Source: CAVDWX01 sp963612735 | GTDB lineage: Bacteria; Bacillota_I; Bacilli_A; RFN20; CAG-826 | Length of the DNA: 11,901 bases | Assembly: GCA_963612735.1 (NCBI GenBank) | Contig: CAVDWX010000079.1 | Coordinates: forward strand, 1 to 11,901 | Direction of reading: 5' to 3' | In this document: piece after piece, positions 1-6,570 of the stretch | Position numbering within the stretch: position 1 is the stretch's first letter | Layout of the letters: the number at the start of each line of letters is the position of its first letter | Translations under genes and position numbers: made by a program | The notes under the pieces: generated by a model | Database searches by the model: none | What the model saw: the letters and a program-made list of their open reading frames with translations, nothing else | Told to the model about the DNA's origin: nothing

Positions 1-838
1 ATAGATAATAAAATAAATAAGAAAAACTAGAAGCGACAATTATATCTATTTCGACGATTGAAAGAAGAATTAGTTTTAATTTTTTATTTAATTCTAATTC
101 GCTAATAAATAAATCAATGAGTAATACCACATCAATAATAAAACATAATATCGCGTTAATTAATAAGGTGATACCCACTCCTAAATTATTATCTAAAAAT
201 AGATTTGGCACCAATAAGAGGAATAAAGCTGTAAACAAAGTTGAAAAGAAAATAAAGATAAAATATAAATAGTCTTTACGATGTAAATTTCTAATTTTAT
301 CTAAGCTTTCTATTTTCTTTTTTTGATTCTTATTAGTATTAGGAAGAGTGACTTTTTCTTTCTTATTTTTTTCTAATAAGATGAGAGTAATTAAATCTAA
401 ATCATTAGTTTTATTCATGATTTCGCTTTTATGTTCTTTATTGATTTCATCATTCATATCAATAAGACATAAATATGAATCATTAAATAAATCATAAATG
501 TCTTTGATATCGCTTTTATTTTCTGATTTTAATAATTTTAATTTTTCTTTATATTCATTAACTTTTATATCATCTAATTTAAAAAGAAAATAAAGATGAT
601 AATTCTTATTTTTAATCTCATATAAAGCTACATCCGTAGTATTGATATCGCTATAAGAATAAGGTTTATCATCTAAATAAATATCACCCTTATACCAATC
701 TCCACTTAATTTAAGAATATCCATTACATCGTGATAGGAATAAGAAAGGATGTTATTACCCTTAAAAAACGATAAAGATAAAAAAGTTATCTTATTATCG
801 TCGTTAACATATTCAATATGAGGAATCGATATTTTCAA
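1..838 (-). CDS. Membrane protein with degenerate ABC-ATPase-like N-terminus, 3' end beyond window
   Basis: An uninterrupted frame of 279 codons runs from a TTG start at 838 off the left edge. The start is chosen because GGAG lies 8 nt upstream (847-850), an in-frame TAG closes the frame further upstream, and the first in-frame ATG is only at codon 39. Residues 1-105 read like an ABC-transporter nucleotide-binding domain. There is an N-terminal strand, then SLSFFKGNNI (21-30) where the segment before Walker A is expected, then DVMDILKL (37-44) and GDIYLDD (51-57). However, no Walker A GxxxxGKS/T, no LSGGQ signature and no Walker B are present. Residues 130-188 are highly charged. Hydrophobic segments follow at about 189-211, 219-245 and 255-279. 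The frame begins 41 nt after the sugar transferase gene and is probably co-transcribed from its promoter. The ABC kinship is inferred from pattern only, and no function can be assigned. That it is coding is quite sure. Confidence 0.75.
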   Translation of the reverse strand, partial: MKISIPHIEYVNDDNKITFLSLSFFKGNNILSYSYHDVMDILKLSGDWYKGDIYLDDKPYSYSDINTTDVALYEIKNKNYHLYFLFKLDDIKVNEYKEKLKLLKSENKSDIKDIYDLFNDSYLCLIDMNDEINKEHKSEIMNKTNDLDLITLILLEKNKKEKVTLPNTNKNQKKKIESLDKIRNLHRKDYLYFIFIFFSTLFTALFLLLVPNLFLDNNLGVGITLLINAILCFIIDVVLLIDLFISELELNKKLKLILLSIVEIDIIVASSFSYLFYYL

Positions 839-846
839 AATAGTTG

Positions 847-850
847 CTCC
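847..850 (-). promoter_or_regulatory. Ribosome binding site GGAG supporting a TTG start
   Basis: GGAG on the minus strand with 8 nt between it and the TTG at 838. It decides the start of the left-edge gene, which has no nearby ATG. Confidence 0.55.
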
Positions 851-879
851 AGCTACTATTCTATAAGAATAATAACGGA

Positions 880-1485
880 TTATCTACCTTTAACCGCTCC
901 AAAGATTTTTAAAACGGTATAAATAAATATTTTTACATCAAATATAAATGACATTTTAACTACATATATATGATCCCATTTAGCTTTTTCAATAGGATCG
1001 TGTTCTCTTGACATTCTAGTTTGAGCATATCCACTTAGACCCGGTCTAACATCAAAAGCATTAGGAGTATATGATTCTCTAAATTTCACCAATTCTTCTT
1101 CGTTGTGAGCAGAACCAGGACGAGGACCTATAAAAGCCATCTGACCAAAAAAAATGTTGATTAATTGAGGAGTCTCATCAATAGAACTTTTTCTTAAAAA
1201 TTTTCCGAATTTAGTTTCCATATTAGCTTGCGTAGTAGTATTCATATCAGAAGGTGCAAGATTAGGATTAGCGTCAACTCTCATGCTTCTAAATTTAATC
1301 ATTTTGAAGACTTTTTTATGTTTACCGTATCGTTCATGTAAGAAAAATGGATGACCATGAGTAACAATAGAATTAATAATAATTACCCACCAAAGCAAGA
1401 CGAAACATAATATAATGCCCACTAGGGAACCACATATGCCAATTAAGCGTTTGAAAGGGAGATATATCTTTTGACTTGTTTTCAT
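880..1485 (-). CDS. Initiating sugar-phosphate transferase (monotopic PGT, CapM/WcaJ-type)
   Basis: A 201-residue small bacterial sugar transferase. This family transfers a sugar 1-phosphate from a UDP-sugar to undecaprenyl phosphate at the inner membrane face, the first step of repeat-unit assembly. Visible family motifs are KRL at 12-14, a hydrophobic helix at about 15-40, KFRSM at 64-68, the catalytic Asp-Glu pair at 103-104 in SIDETPQL, IGPRP at 119-123, and RPGLSGYAQ at 147-155. Length is normal for the short cytoplasmic-catalytic form. The start is the ATG at 1485; no Shine-Dalgarno is visible and the predicted transcript start is only about 12 nt upstream. It follows capG by 63 nt. In S. 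aureus the equivalent enzyme CapM uses UDP-FucNAc, so an N-acetylfucosamine-type donor is a reasonable but unproven guess. Oddity: the Ser-Pro that normally bends the membrane helix is replaced by Phe28-Val29, and the Asp usual after KRL is missing (Ile-Gly instead). Confidence 0.93.
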   Translation of the reverse strand: MKTSQKIYLPFKRLIGICGSLVGIILCFVLLWWVIIINSIVTHGHPFFLHERYGKHKKVFKMIKFRSMRVDANPNLAPSDMNTTTQANMETKFGKFLRKSSIDETPQLINIFFGQMAFIGPRPGSAHNEEELVKFRESYTPNAFDVRPGLSGYAQTRMSREHDPIEKAKWDHIYVVKMSFIFDVKIFIYTVLKIFGAVKGR

Positions 1486-1503
1486 TTTAAAAGCAATGCA
1501 AGT

Positions 1504-1532
1504 ATTCTACGAAAATATAATAATTGTGTCAA
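1504..1532 (-). promoter_or_regulatory. Sigma-A-type promoter for the sugar transferase gene
   Basis: TTGACA (1532-1527), a 17-bp spacer, then TAGAAT (1509-1504) on the minus strand. This is a perfect -35 and a 5/6 -10 in the 63-nt gap after capG. It would start transcription near 1497, giving a very short leader before the ATG at 1485. It lets the transferase and the left-edge gene be expressed apart from the upstream capsule operon. Confidence 0.7.
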
Positions 1533-1548
1533 ATTTTATAGGGTTACT

Positions 1549-2673
1549 TTATTCTAGCCAAGTCACTTTTTTGACAATTTTAGCGTAGCTTTGAATGATT
1601 CTAACCACTCTAATTGAAGTATTTTCAACTTCATAAAATGGTGTTGGAATCATGCTTTCTTTATTTTTAGCCATAGCAATAGCTAATGCAGTGGCTTCTA
1701 AAACATCTTTTTGTTTTATCCCACCTAGAACAATTGTTCCAGCATCTAATCCTTCAGGTCTTTCAGTGGAAGTTCTAATTAGCACTGCCGGGAAGTTCAT
1801 GATTGAAGATTCTTCAGTAAGAGTTCCACTATCGGAAAGAACACATAATGCATTTTGTTCTAATTTAACATATTCAAAGAAGCCAAAAGGTTTCATCGAT
1901 TTAACAAGAGGGTGGAAGATAAAATTTCTTTTTTCAATCCATTTCTTGCTGCGTGGATGAGTGCTATATATGACTGGTACTTGATAAGTTTCAGCTATGG
2001 TATTAATACTATTCATTAATTCAAAGAAGTTCTCTTCGATATCGACATTTTCTTCTCGATGTGCTGATACCAAAATATAACCATTCTTTTTTAACCCTAA
2101 ATCTTCTAAGACATGTGAATTATTAATTTTATCAATATGTTTTATTAGGACTTCTTTCATCGGTGAGCCGGTCACAAAGATAGTTTTACCGTCTACTCCT
2201 TCAGAAAGAAGATATCTTCGAGCGTTTTCAGTATAAGGCATATTGATATCACTAATGCGATCGACAATGCTTCGATTAGTCATTTCCGCGACATTCCAAT
2301 CCCAACATCTATTACCCGCTTCCATATGAAAGATCGGACATTTTAATCTCTTTGCACTTATCGCTGAAAGAGCACTATTAGTGTCACCTAAGATTAAAAC
2401 TGCGTCTGGATTTTCCTTTTTAATCAATTCATATGACTTAGCAATGACATTGCCCATTGTTTCCCCTAAGTCTTTACCAGCGCAGTCTAGATAATAATCA
2501 GGATTTCTTAAACCCAATTCTTCAAAGAAGATTTGATTTAATTCATAATCATAATTTTGGCCAGTATGAACTAAGATATGATCAAAATATTTATCACAAG
2601 CTTTAATGGTTTCCGCAAGTCGAATAATCTCAGGTCGCGTTCCTAAGATGGTCATTAATTTAAGTTTAGTCAT
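1549..2673 (-). CDS. capG: UDP-N-acetyl-L-fucosamine synthase (C2 epimerase, WecB-like)
   Basis: A 374-residue cytosolic enzyme of the UDP-GlcNAc 2-epimerase fold. In the CapEFG pathway it epimerises C2 of UDP-N-acetyl-L-pneumosamine to give UDP-N-acetyl-L-fucosamine. Visible family signatures are GTRPE at 11-15, GDTNS at 96-100, MEAGNRCWDW at 117-126 (the NRCxD form separates CapG-like enzymes from plain WecB), AHREEN at 204-209, STHPRS at 237-242 and SDSGTLTEES at 280-289. Length equals that of known CapG proteins. The ATG at 2673 has AAAGG 8 nt upstream (2682-2686) and overlaps the stop of the upstream antitoxin/peptidase gene as ATGA, so translational coupling is likely. Its partners capE and capF lie upstream, separated from it by the toxin-antitoxin module. 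Assignment is strong given the partners; in isolation it could be called WecB or FnlC. Confidence 0.93.
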   Translation of the reverse strand: MTKLKLMTILGTRPEIIRLAETIKACDKYFDHILVHTGQNYDYELNQIFFEELGLRNPDYYLDCAGKDLGETMGNVIAKSYELIKKENPDAVLILGDTNSALSAISAKRLKCPIFHMEAGNRCWDWNVAEMTNRSIVDRISDINMPYTENARRYLLSEGVDGKTIFVTGSPMKEVLIKHIDKINNSHVLEDLGLKKNGYILVSAHREENVDIEENFFELMNSINTIAETYQVPVIYSTHPRSKKWIEKRNFIFHPLVKSMKPFGFFEYVKLEQNALCVLSDSGTLTEESSIMNFPAVLIRTSTERPEGLDAGTIVLGGIKQKDVLEATALAIAMAKNKESMIPTPFYEVENTSIRVVRIIQSYAKIVKKVTWLE

Positions 2674-3779
2674 ATTTTGTGCCTTTCTTTCTCTTCTTTT
2701 TCTCTATCTAACATAAATAAATGTGCAATATTATGATAATTAATTGCTAATTCTTTATCAAATTTACCGTAAGGGAAAAGCATGGGATATTCTTTATGGA
2801 GCCTTCCTAATACAATACAAGGTGCAATATCTATTTTATAAGCAAAATCTTTGATAATATCAACATTAATATATTTATTTTCATTTATAAATTCATCCCA
2901 TTTCTTTCTAGGGATTAAAATATCTGCGCTCTCAATATCAGCTTCTTTATCTTCTTTATCTTCATATGAAATTAGCGCATTTCTTTTATGTGCTTTTAGT
3001 AAATGATTAATTTCATGAAATAAAGTAAACCAAAAAACATCTGCTTTTTCGCCTTTATTTGATATCGCAATCATCACTTTCTCATTGCTAAGCCATTTAG
3101 TCACGCCATATAAATTAGAACCAGAAAGGTACGGTATATAAACGAAAGAAACTCCAGCTTTATATAAGATATCTTTAAGCAACGGAATAAATACTTCTGG
3201 CTCTTTAGTCGTTAACGATCTTAACTTCGGAATTGAAGCTAATAATTTAGTTTTATTATATGGTTCAATATCTAATTTACGGCATTCTGTTAAAGCTAGA
3301 GCAATCCAAAGATTTTGGACAAATAAATTTCTCGTTTTTTTATTTTTTTCTTCTTTTAAAGAAACAAAAGACAAAGGCGTATTTAAAGCGGAAAGCTTAT
3401 TAATTCCAATGAGCTGTCTCACATTCATAACATAATCATCATGGTTATTGCTATTTTCGATATTAAAGTAGTCATGCATGTATTTCTTACTATTTTTAAT
3501 TAAGTCATAGTCTTCAATAAGAGAGTTATGTATTTCTTGTTCTTTGATATATTCTTCATAACTATTTTGCATATTCATCCACGCTTCAACAGATGAATCG
3601 AAATAAGAAGCTAGTTTACGGGCAACATCTAGAGTAATCCCACTTTTTTCATTTAAAATATCAGATAACGTTCTTTCAGATATCCCCGTTCTAATGGAAA
3701 ACTCTTTAGCGTTCATGTTTAAAAATTCTAAATTTTCTTTTAAATAGCTTCCCGGATGAAAACGTTTAATATTCAACAT
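2670..3779 (-). CDS. HigA-like XRE antitoxin fused to ImmA/IrrE zinc peptidase
   Basis: A 369-residue two-domain protein from the ATG at 3779. An alternative GTG at 3788 adds three residues; AAAGGAG (3793-3799) is 4 nt from the GTG and 13 nt from the ATG, so the start is undecided. The N-terminus (about 1-85) has the HigA signature: FHPGSYLKENLEFLNM, an XRE helix-turn-helix with SERTLSDILNEK, and the family ending EAWMNMQNSYEEY. The C-terminal half is an ImmA/IrrE-type metallopeptidase with HEINH at about 255-259 (HExxH zinc site) and a downstream KEADIESADILIP segment that supplies the further acidic ligand. Such proteins repress their own operon and neutralise a HigB-like toxin, and the peptidase type can cleave regulators. 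Here it follows a damaged toxin frame, which it overlaps by 14 nt, and its TGA overlaps capG. The cleavage target is unknown. Confidence 0.88.
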   Translation of the reverse strand: MLNIKRFHPGSYLKENLEFLNMNAKEFSIRTGISERTLSDILNEKSGITLDVARKLASYFDSSVEAWMNMQNSYEEYIKEQEIHNSLIEDYDLIKNSKKYMHDYFNIENSNNHDDYVMNVRQLIGINKLSALNTPLSFVSLKEEKNKKTRNLFVQNLWIALALTECRKLDIEPYNKTKLLASIPKLRSLTTKEPEVFIPLLKDILYKAGVSFVYIPYLSGSNLYGVTKWLSNEKVMIAISNKGEKADVFWFTLFHEINHLLKAHKRNALISYEDKEDKEADIESADILIPRKKWDEFINENKYINVDIIKDFAYKIDIAPCIVLGRLHKEYPMLFPYGKFDKELAINYHNIAHLFMLDREKEEKERHKI

Positions 3780-3792
3780 AATGTTCACTAAG

Positions 3793-3799
3793 CTCCTTT
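3793..3799 (-). promoter_or_regulatory. Ribosome binding site AAAGGAG of the antitoxin gene
   Basis: AAAGGAG inside the 3' end of the toxin frame, 4 nt before a GTG and 13 nt before an ATG. It allows the antitoxin to be translated even when toxin translation stops early. Confidence 0.5.
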
Positions 3800-3921
3800 A
3801 TCCTGATTTTTTTAATGCTTTTTAAGAATATAATTTCTTTATCATCAGGTATGACTACTTCACCAAATTCATTGAGAAGTTGAATGATTAATCTATATTT
3901 GCTCTTCTTTTTGTCTAAAGT

Positions 3922-3931
3922 NNNNNNNNNN
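3922..3931. other. Assembly gap (10 N)
   Basis: Ten Ns in a row, flanked on both sides by the hexamer TAAAGT. This is what is expected when two contigs with a short unresolved end overlap are joined with a placeholder, so the real missing length may be zero. The gap lies within the toxin frame. Confidence 0.9.
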
Positions 3932-4170
3932 TAAAGTAATCGAATAGTAATTAATCATATTCCCTTTTAAATGCTTTAAATAAAAGTAAGGGAACATATT
4001 AGCGAAGTCATACATATTTAAACAATATTCTATTGCCGCGAAAAATTTAATCATGCCATCAGCGATATGCGTTCAAAAATGTTTCTTTAAATATTTGATA
4101 TCCGTATATTTAATTTCTAGTCTAGATGGAACAAATTCGTAATTCATAATCAATTCTTAGGCAATTTCAT

Positions 4171-4199
4171 ATTATCATATACGTAATTTGAATTAAAGA
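4171..4199 (-). promoter_or_regulatory. Possible promoter of the toxin-antitoxin module
   Basis: The 54-nt gap between capF and the toxin start holds GATAAT (4176-4171, 5/6 match to a -10) within a TATATGATAAT stretch. The -35 region, near TCTTTA (4199-4194, 17-bp spacing), is poor. ATTA and TAAT flank the -10 as weak inverted half-sites that an XRE antitoxin could bind. This is tentative. Confidence 0.25.
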
Positions 4200-4201
4200 C
4201 T

Positions 4202-5320
4202 TTATTTACTTTTTATAACCTCTTCATAGTAGGTATCAGGATTAGATTTATCAAAAGGTTCATTAGCCCACATAATGGTAATAGAATCAGTATCACCAAT
4301 GTTAGTAATCGAATGAGTGTAGCCAATTGGGATATCGATAACTTGTAACTTGTCACCACCGACAATATATTCAATAACCTTATCAGTATTCACTTTTCTA
4401 AATTTGATAGAGCAGGTACCTGAAATCACTAAAAACTTTTCATTCTTAGTGTTGTGATAATGATTACCTTTAATTATCCCTCTTTTACCAACATTGACAC
4501 TGACTTGTCCATATCCATTAGTTTTAATAAATTCGGTAAAACTACCTCTATCATCGCTATGCATATCTAGATCATAAATAAAATTAGATTCATCTAGATA
4601 AGATAAATAAGTTGAATATAATTTCTTAACAAATTCATCATTTTGATAAGGAACATATAAATCATGTCTAGATTCCTTAAATGAATATAATAAGTCAGTA
4701 ATTTCCCCTAATGATTTATCATAAATTGGAGTTACCACATTATAAGTTGTTTTAGAAGGAATAATCTTACCTTCAATAACATTTAAAAATGTCTTACATA
4801 TATCATCGATATAGACAAGATGAACAATATTGTCTTTATTAGAAATAATGATATCTAAATCATGAGATATGTTATAACAAAAGGTAGCAACAGCGCTATT
4901 ATAGTTAGGTTTACACCACTTCCCAAAGACATTTGATAAACGATATATATAAGTAGTTAATCCACTTTCTAATAAGTAGTCTTCCGCTAGTTTCTTACTT
5001 CTTCCATAATCATTATCTAAACTAGCTTGAATAGAAGAAGCAAAGATGATTGGAATATCTTTTTTATTTTCTTTAATTAAGTCCACTAATTTCTTAGTTA
5101 AGTTAGTATTTCCATCATAAAATTCTTCTTTTGTTAAGGGGCGATTTATACCAGCGAGATGGATGATAAAATCCGCTTCATTAATAAAAGAGGCTAAATT
5201 TGAGGCGTTATCTTTATCGAGGTATAAAACATCGTAATTCCCCTTAATAAGCCATAGGGCCATATTAGAGCCAATAAAACCATTACTTCCCGTTAATAAT
5301 ACTTTCATATTCTTATTCAT
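4202..5320 (-). CDS. capF: UDP-2-acetamido-2,6-dideoxy-L-hexose C3 epimerase/C4 reductase (SDR-cupin)
   Basis: A 372-residue bifunctional cytosolic enzyme. In the CapEFG pathway its cupin domain epimerises C3 of the 4-keto sugar made by CapE, and its short-chain reductase domain reduces C4 with NAD(P)H to give UDP-N-acetyl-L-pneumosamine. Seen here: a Rossmann motif LTGSNGFIGS at about 9-18, YGRSK (Tyr105, Lys109) as the SDR catalytic pair, a second domain from about residue 250, and cupin zinc ligands in GNHYHNTKNEKF (His287, His289, Glu294) and YTHS (His336). Domain order and length match S. aureus CapF. The ATG at 5320 overlaps the end of capE by 8 nt (ATGAATAA). A longer TTG start at 5341 and a shorter ATG at 5308 are less likely. 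No strong Shine-Dalgarno is seen, so translational coupling to capE is likely. Confidence 0.95.
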   Translation of the reverse strand: MNKNMKVLLTGSNGFIGSNMALWLIKGNYDVLYLDKDNASNLASFINEADFIIHLAGINRPLTKEEFYDGNTNLTKKLVDLIKENKKDIPIIFASSIQASLDNDYGRSKKLAEDYLLESGLTTYIYRLSNVFGKWCKPNYNSAVATFCYNISHDLDIIISNKDNIVHLVYIDDICKTFLNVIEGKIIPSKTTYNVVTPIYDKSLGEITDLLYSFKESRHDLYVPYQNDEFVKKLYSTYLSYLDESNFIYDLDMHSDDRGSFTEFIKTNGYGQVSVNVGKRGIIKGNHYHNTKNEKFLVISGTCSIKFRKVNTDKVIEYIVGGDKLQVIDIPIGYTHSITNIGDTDSITIMWANEPFDKSNPDTYYEEVIKSK

Positions 5321-6506
5321 GTTGTTTAACGCTTCCACCAAAGAGTTCTAATTTCTTTAAGAGCTCTTTCATCTCTTTAACAGTCAGTCTAGCGGTATTA
5401 TGAGAAGTATATGATTCGCTGAAGTTTAGTTTCTTATTTCCACTACTGAAATATTTATCATAATTTAAATCTCTATTATCTGCATGGATTCTAAAGAAGT
5501 TACCTAAGTCTTCCGCTCTTACCATCTCTTCTTGAGTGACTAAAGTTTCATATAACTTTTCACCATGTCTAGTTCCGATATATTCAATCCCAGTTTTACT
5601 ATTAGTTAATTCAATAATGGCTTTAGCTAATGTATCAATCGTGGCTGCTGGTGCTTTTTGAACGAATAAATCTCCTTGTTCACCATGTTCAAAAGCATAT
5701 AAAACTAAATCAACAGCGTCATCTAATGTCATCATGAATCTCGTCATATCTGGATTAGTAATCGTGATTGGTTTACCTGATTTAATTTGATTTAAGAACA
5801 AGGGTATCACACTACCTCTAGAGGCCATTACATTCCCGTATCTAGTGAGACATAAAATGGTATCACCTGATAAAAGTTGTCTACTTCTAGCGATGACATT
5901 CTTTTCCATCAAGGCTTTAGATATCCCCATTGCGTTAATTGGATAAGCTGCTTTATCAGTGGATAAGAATATCGCTTTCTTGACCTTATTTTCAATACAA
6001 GCTGTAATGACATTATCGCTACCTATCACATTAGTTCTTACTGCTTCCATTGGATAAAATTCACAAGAAGGAACTTGCTTAAGCGCTGCGGCACTAAAAA
6101 CATAATCCACTCCTCTAAAAGCATCCTTAATGGAATCATAATTCCTGACATCACCAATATAAAATTTAAGTTTAGTGTTGTTATATGCCTTACGCATATC
6201 ATCTTGTTTCTTTTCATCTCGAGATAAAATACGAATTTCTTTTACATTAGTATTTAAAAAGCGATCCACCACAGCGTGACCAAATGAACCAGTCCCACCA
6301 GTAATTAAAACAATCTTATCATCTAAAATAGAAGTATCATGAGCGATATATTCCATTAATTTCTCTTTGATTCTTTCTAATTTTAATTGATCAGCTTTGC
6401 TTTCATCATTCTCATATGAAACAAACGTCCTACGTGATACTCCCACGACCAAAGAAGCTTGTTCTTGAGTTAAATTACATCTAGTTCTAATATCTTTAAG
6501 TGTCAT
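5313..6506 (-). CDS. capE: XRE helix-turn-helix fused to UDP-GlcNAc 4,6-dehydratase/5-epimerase
   Basis: A 397-residue protein from the ATG at 6506, chosen because AGAGGTG lies 5 nt upstream. A 17-codon longer frame has no such site. Residues 1-50 form an XRE-type helix-turn-helix (LKDIRTRCNLTQEQASLVVG, SRRTFVSYENDES). Residues 61-397 are a complete CapE/FnlA/WbjB-type SDR: TGGTGSFG at 69-76, GDVRNYDS at 118-125, STDKAAYP at 182-189, and MGISK at 193-197, where Met replaces the usual catalytic Tyr, as is typical of this inverting class. RYGNVMASRGS follows at 222-232 and DMTRFMM at 253-259. The enzyme converts UDP-GlcNAc to a 4-keto-6-deoxy-L-sugar, the first step to UDP-L-FucNAc. Known CapE proteins begin near the DDKI segment, so the helix-turn-helix is an added domain. 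An internal ATG at 6356 (Met51) could yield a normal-length enzyme. Autoregulation is inferred. Confidence 0.95.
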   Translation of the reverse strand: MTLKDIRTRCNLTQEQASLVVGVSRRTFVSYENDESKADQLKLERIKEKLMEYIAHDTSILDDKIVLITGGTGSFGHAVVDRFLNTNVKEIRILSRDEKKQDDMRKAYNNTKLKFYIGDVRNYDSIKDAFRGVDYVFSAAALKQVPSCEFYPMEAVRTNVIGSDNVITACIENKVKKAIFLSTDKAAYPINAMGISKALMEKNVIARSRQLLSGDTILCLTRYGNVMASRGSVIPLFLNQIKSGKPITITNPDMTRFMMTLDDAVDLVLYAFEHGEQGDLFVQKAPAATIDTLAKAIIELTNSKTGIEYIGTRHGEKLYETLVTQEEMVRAEDLGNFFRIHADNRDLNYDKYFSSGNKKLNFSESYTSHNTARLTVKEMKELLKKLELFGGSVKQHE

Positions 6507-6507
6507 A

Positions 6508-6516
6508 TTTGCACCT
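6508..6516 (-). repeat. Direct repeat AGGTGCAAA, copy 2 (overlaps ribosome binding site)
   Basis: AGGTGCAAA on the minus strand immediately before the capE ATG. It is identical to the copy at 6571-6579. Extending the two copies gives 16 of 21 matching positions. This copy contains the Shine-Dalgarno core AGGTG, so a protein bound here could block initiation of transcription or translation. Confidence 0.6.
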
Positions 6517-6518
6517 CT
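6512..6518 (-). promoter_or_regulatory. Ribosome binding site AGAGGTG of capE
   Basis: AGAGGTG with 5 nt to the ATG at 6506. It fixes the start downstream of the longest possible frame. Confidence 0.65.
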
Positions 6519-6528
6519 TTTTCGTATT

Positions 6529-6557
6529 ATTTTAATATATCGGCATAATAAAAACAA
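6529..6557 (-). promoter_or_regulatory. Candidate promoter upstream of capE
   Basis: TTGTTT (6557-6552), a 17-bp spacer and TAAAAT (6534-6529) on the minus strand, within the 91-nt gap between the GT2 gene and capE. This is the longest intergenic gap in the upstream half of the locus. It would give a leader of about 15 nt containing the capE ribosome binding site. Confidence 0.45.
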
Positions 6558-6570
6558 TATGAATGTAATT

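Larger units (their letters stand above)
3766..4147 (-). pseudogene. HigB-like toxin, frame broken by TGA and by an assembly gap
   Basis: From the ATG at 4147 the frame is open for 24 codons, hits TGA at 4075-4073, then continues in the same frame to the N gap (3931-3922). After the gap the matching frame runs from 3921 to TAA at 3768-3766. The pieces read MNYEFVPSRLEIKYTDIKYL, then IADGMIKFFAAIEYC, LKHLKGNMINYYSITL, DKKKSKYRLIIQLL and IRIKELSEHYVEY. The order LKGxxxxYYSI...KYRLII followed by an SEHY-type end is that of HigB/plasmid-maintenance killer proteins (mRNA interferase, RelE fold), and it lies directly before a HigA-type antitoxin, as expected. TAAAGT on the plus strand occurs on both sides of the Ns. 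Removing the Ns and one copy restores the frame across the junction, giving 121 codons with one internal stop. It may be a true pseudogene, or the TGA may be an assembly error in this poorly assembled stretch. Re-initiation at the ATG at 4054 is possible. Confidence 0.7.

Noticed and set aside
861..875. Small inverted repeat (ATTCT/AGAAT) after the sugar transferase gene as a terminator
   Set aside because: The stem is only about five AT-rich pairs, no T-run follows, and the next gene starts within the same gap.
1652..1960. 102-codon open frame on the plus strand inside capG
   Set aside because: It is antisense to a gene with clear family motifs over its whole length and has no ribosome binding site or recognisable domain.
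4073..4075. TGA read as tryptophan (mycoplasma code) in the toxin
   Set aside because: TGA terminates the antitoxin gene and the right-edge GT4 gene at sensible family ends, and Trp is encoded by TGG, for example in the CapG NRCWDW motif.
6504..6557. 17-residue N-terminal extension of capE (longest frame)
   Set aside because: The extension covers the candidate promoter and ribosome binding site, and the helix-turn-helix starts right after the ATG at 6506, which has a good AGAGGTG.
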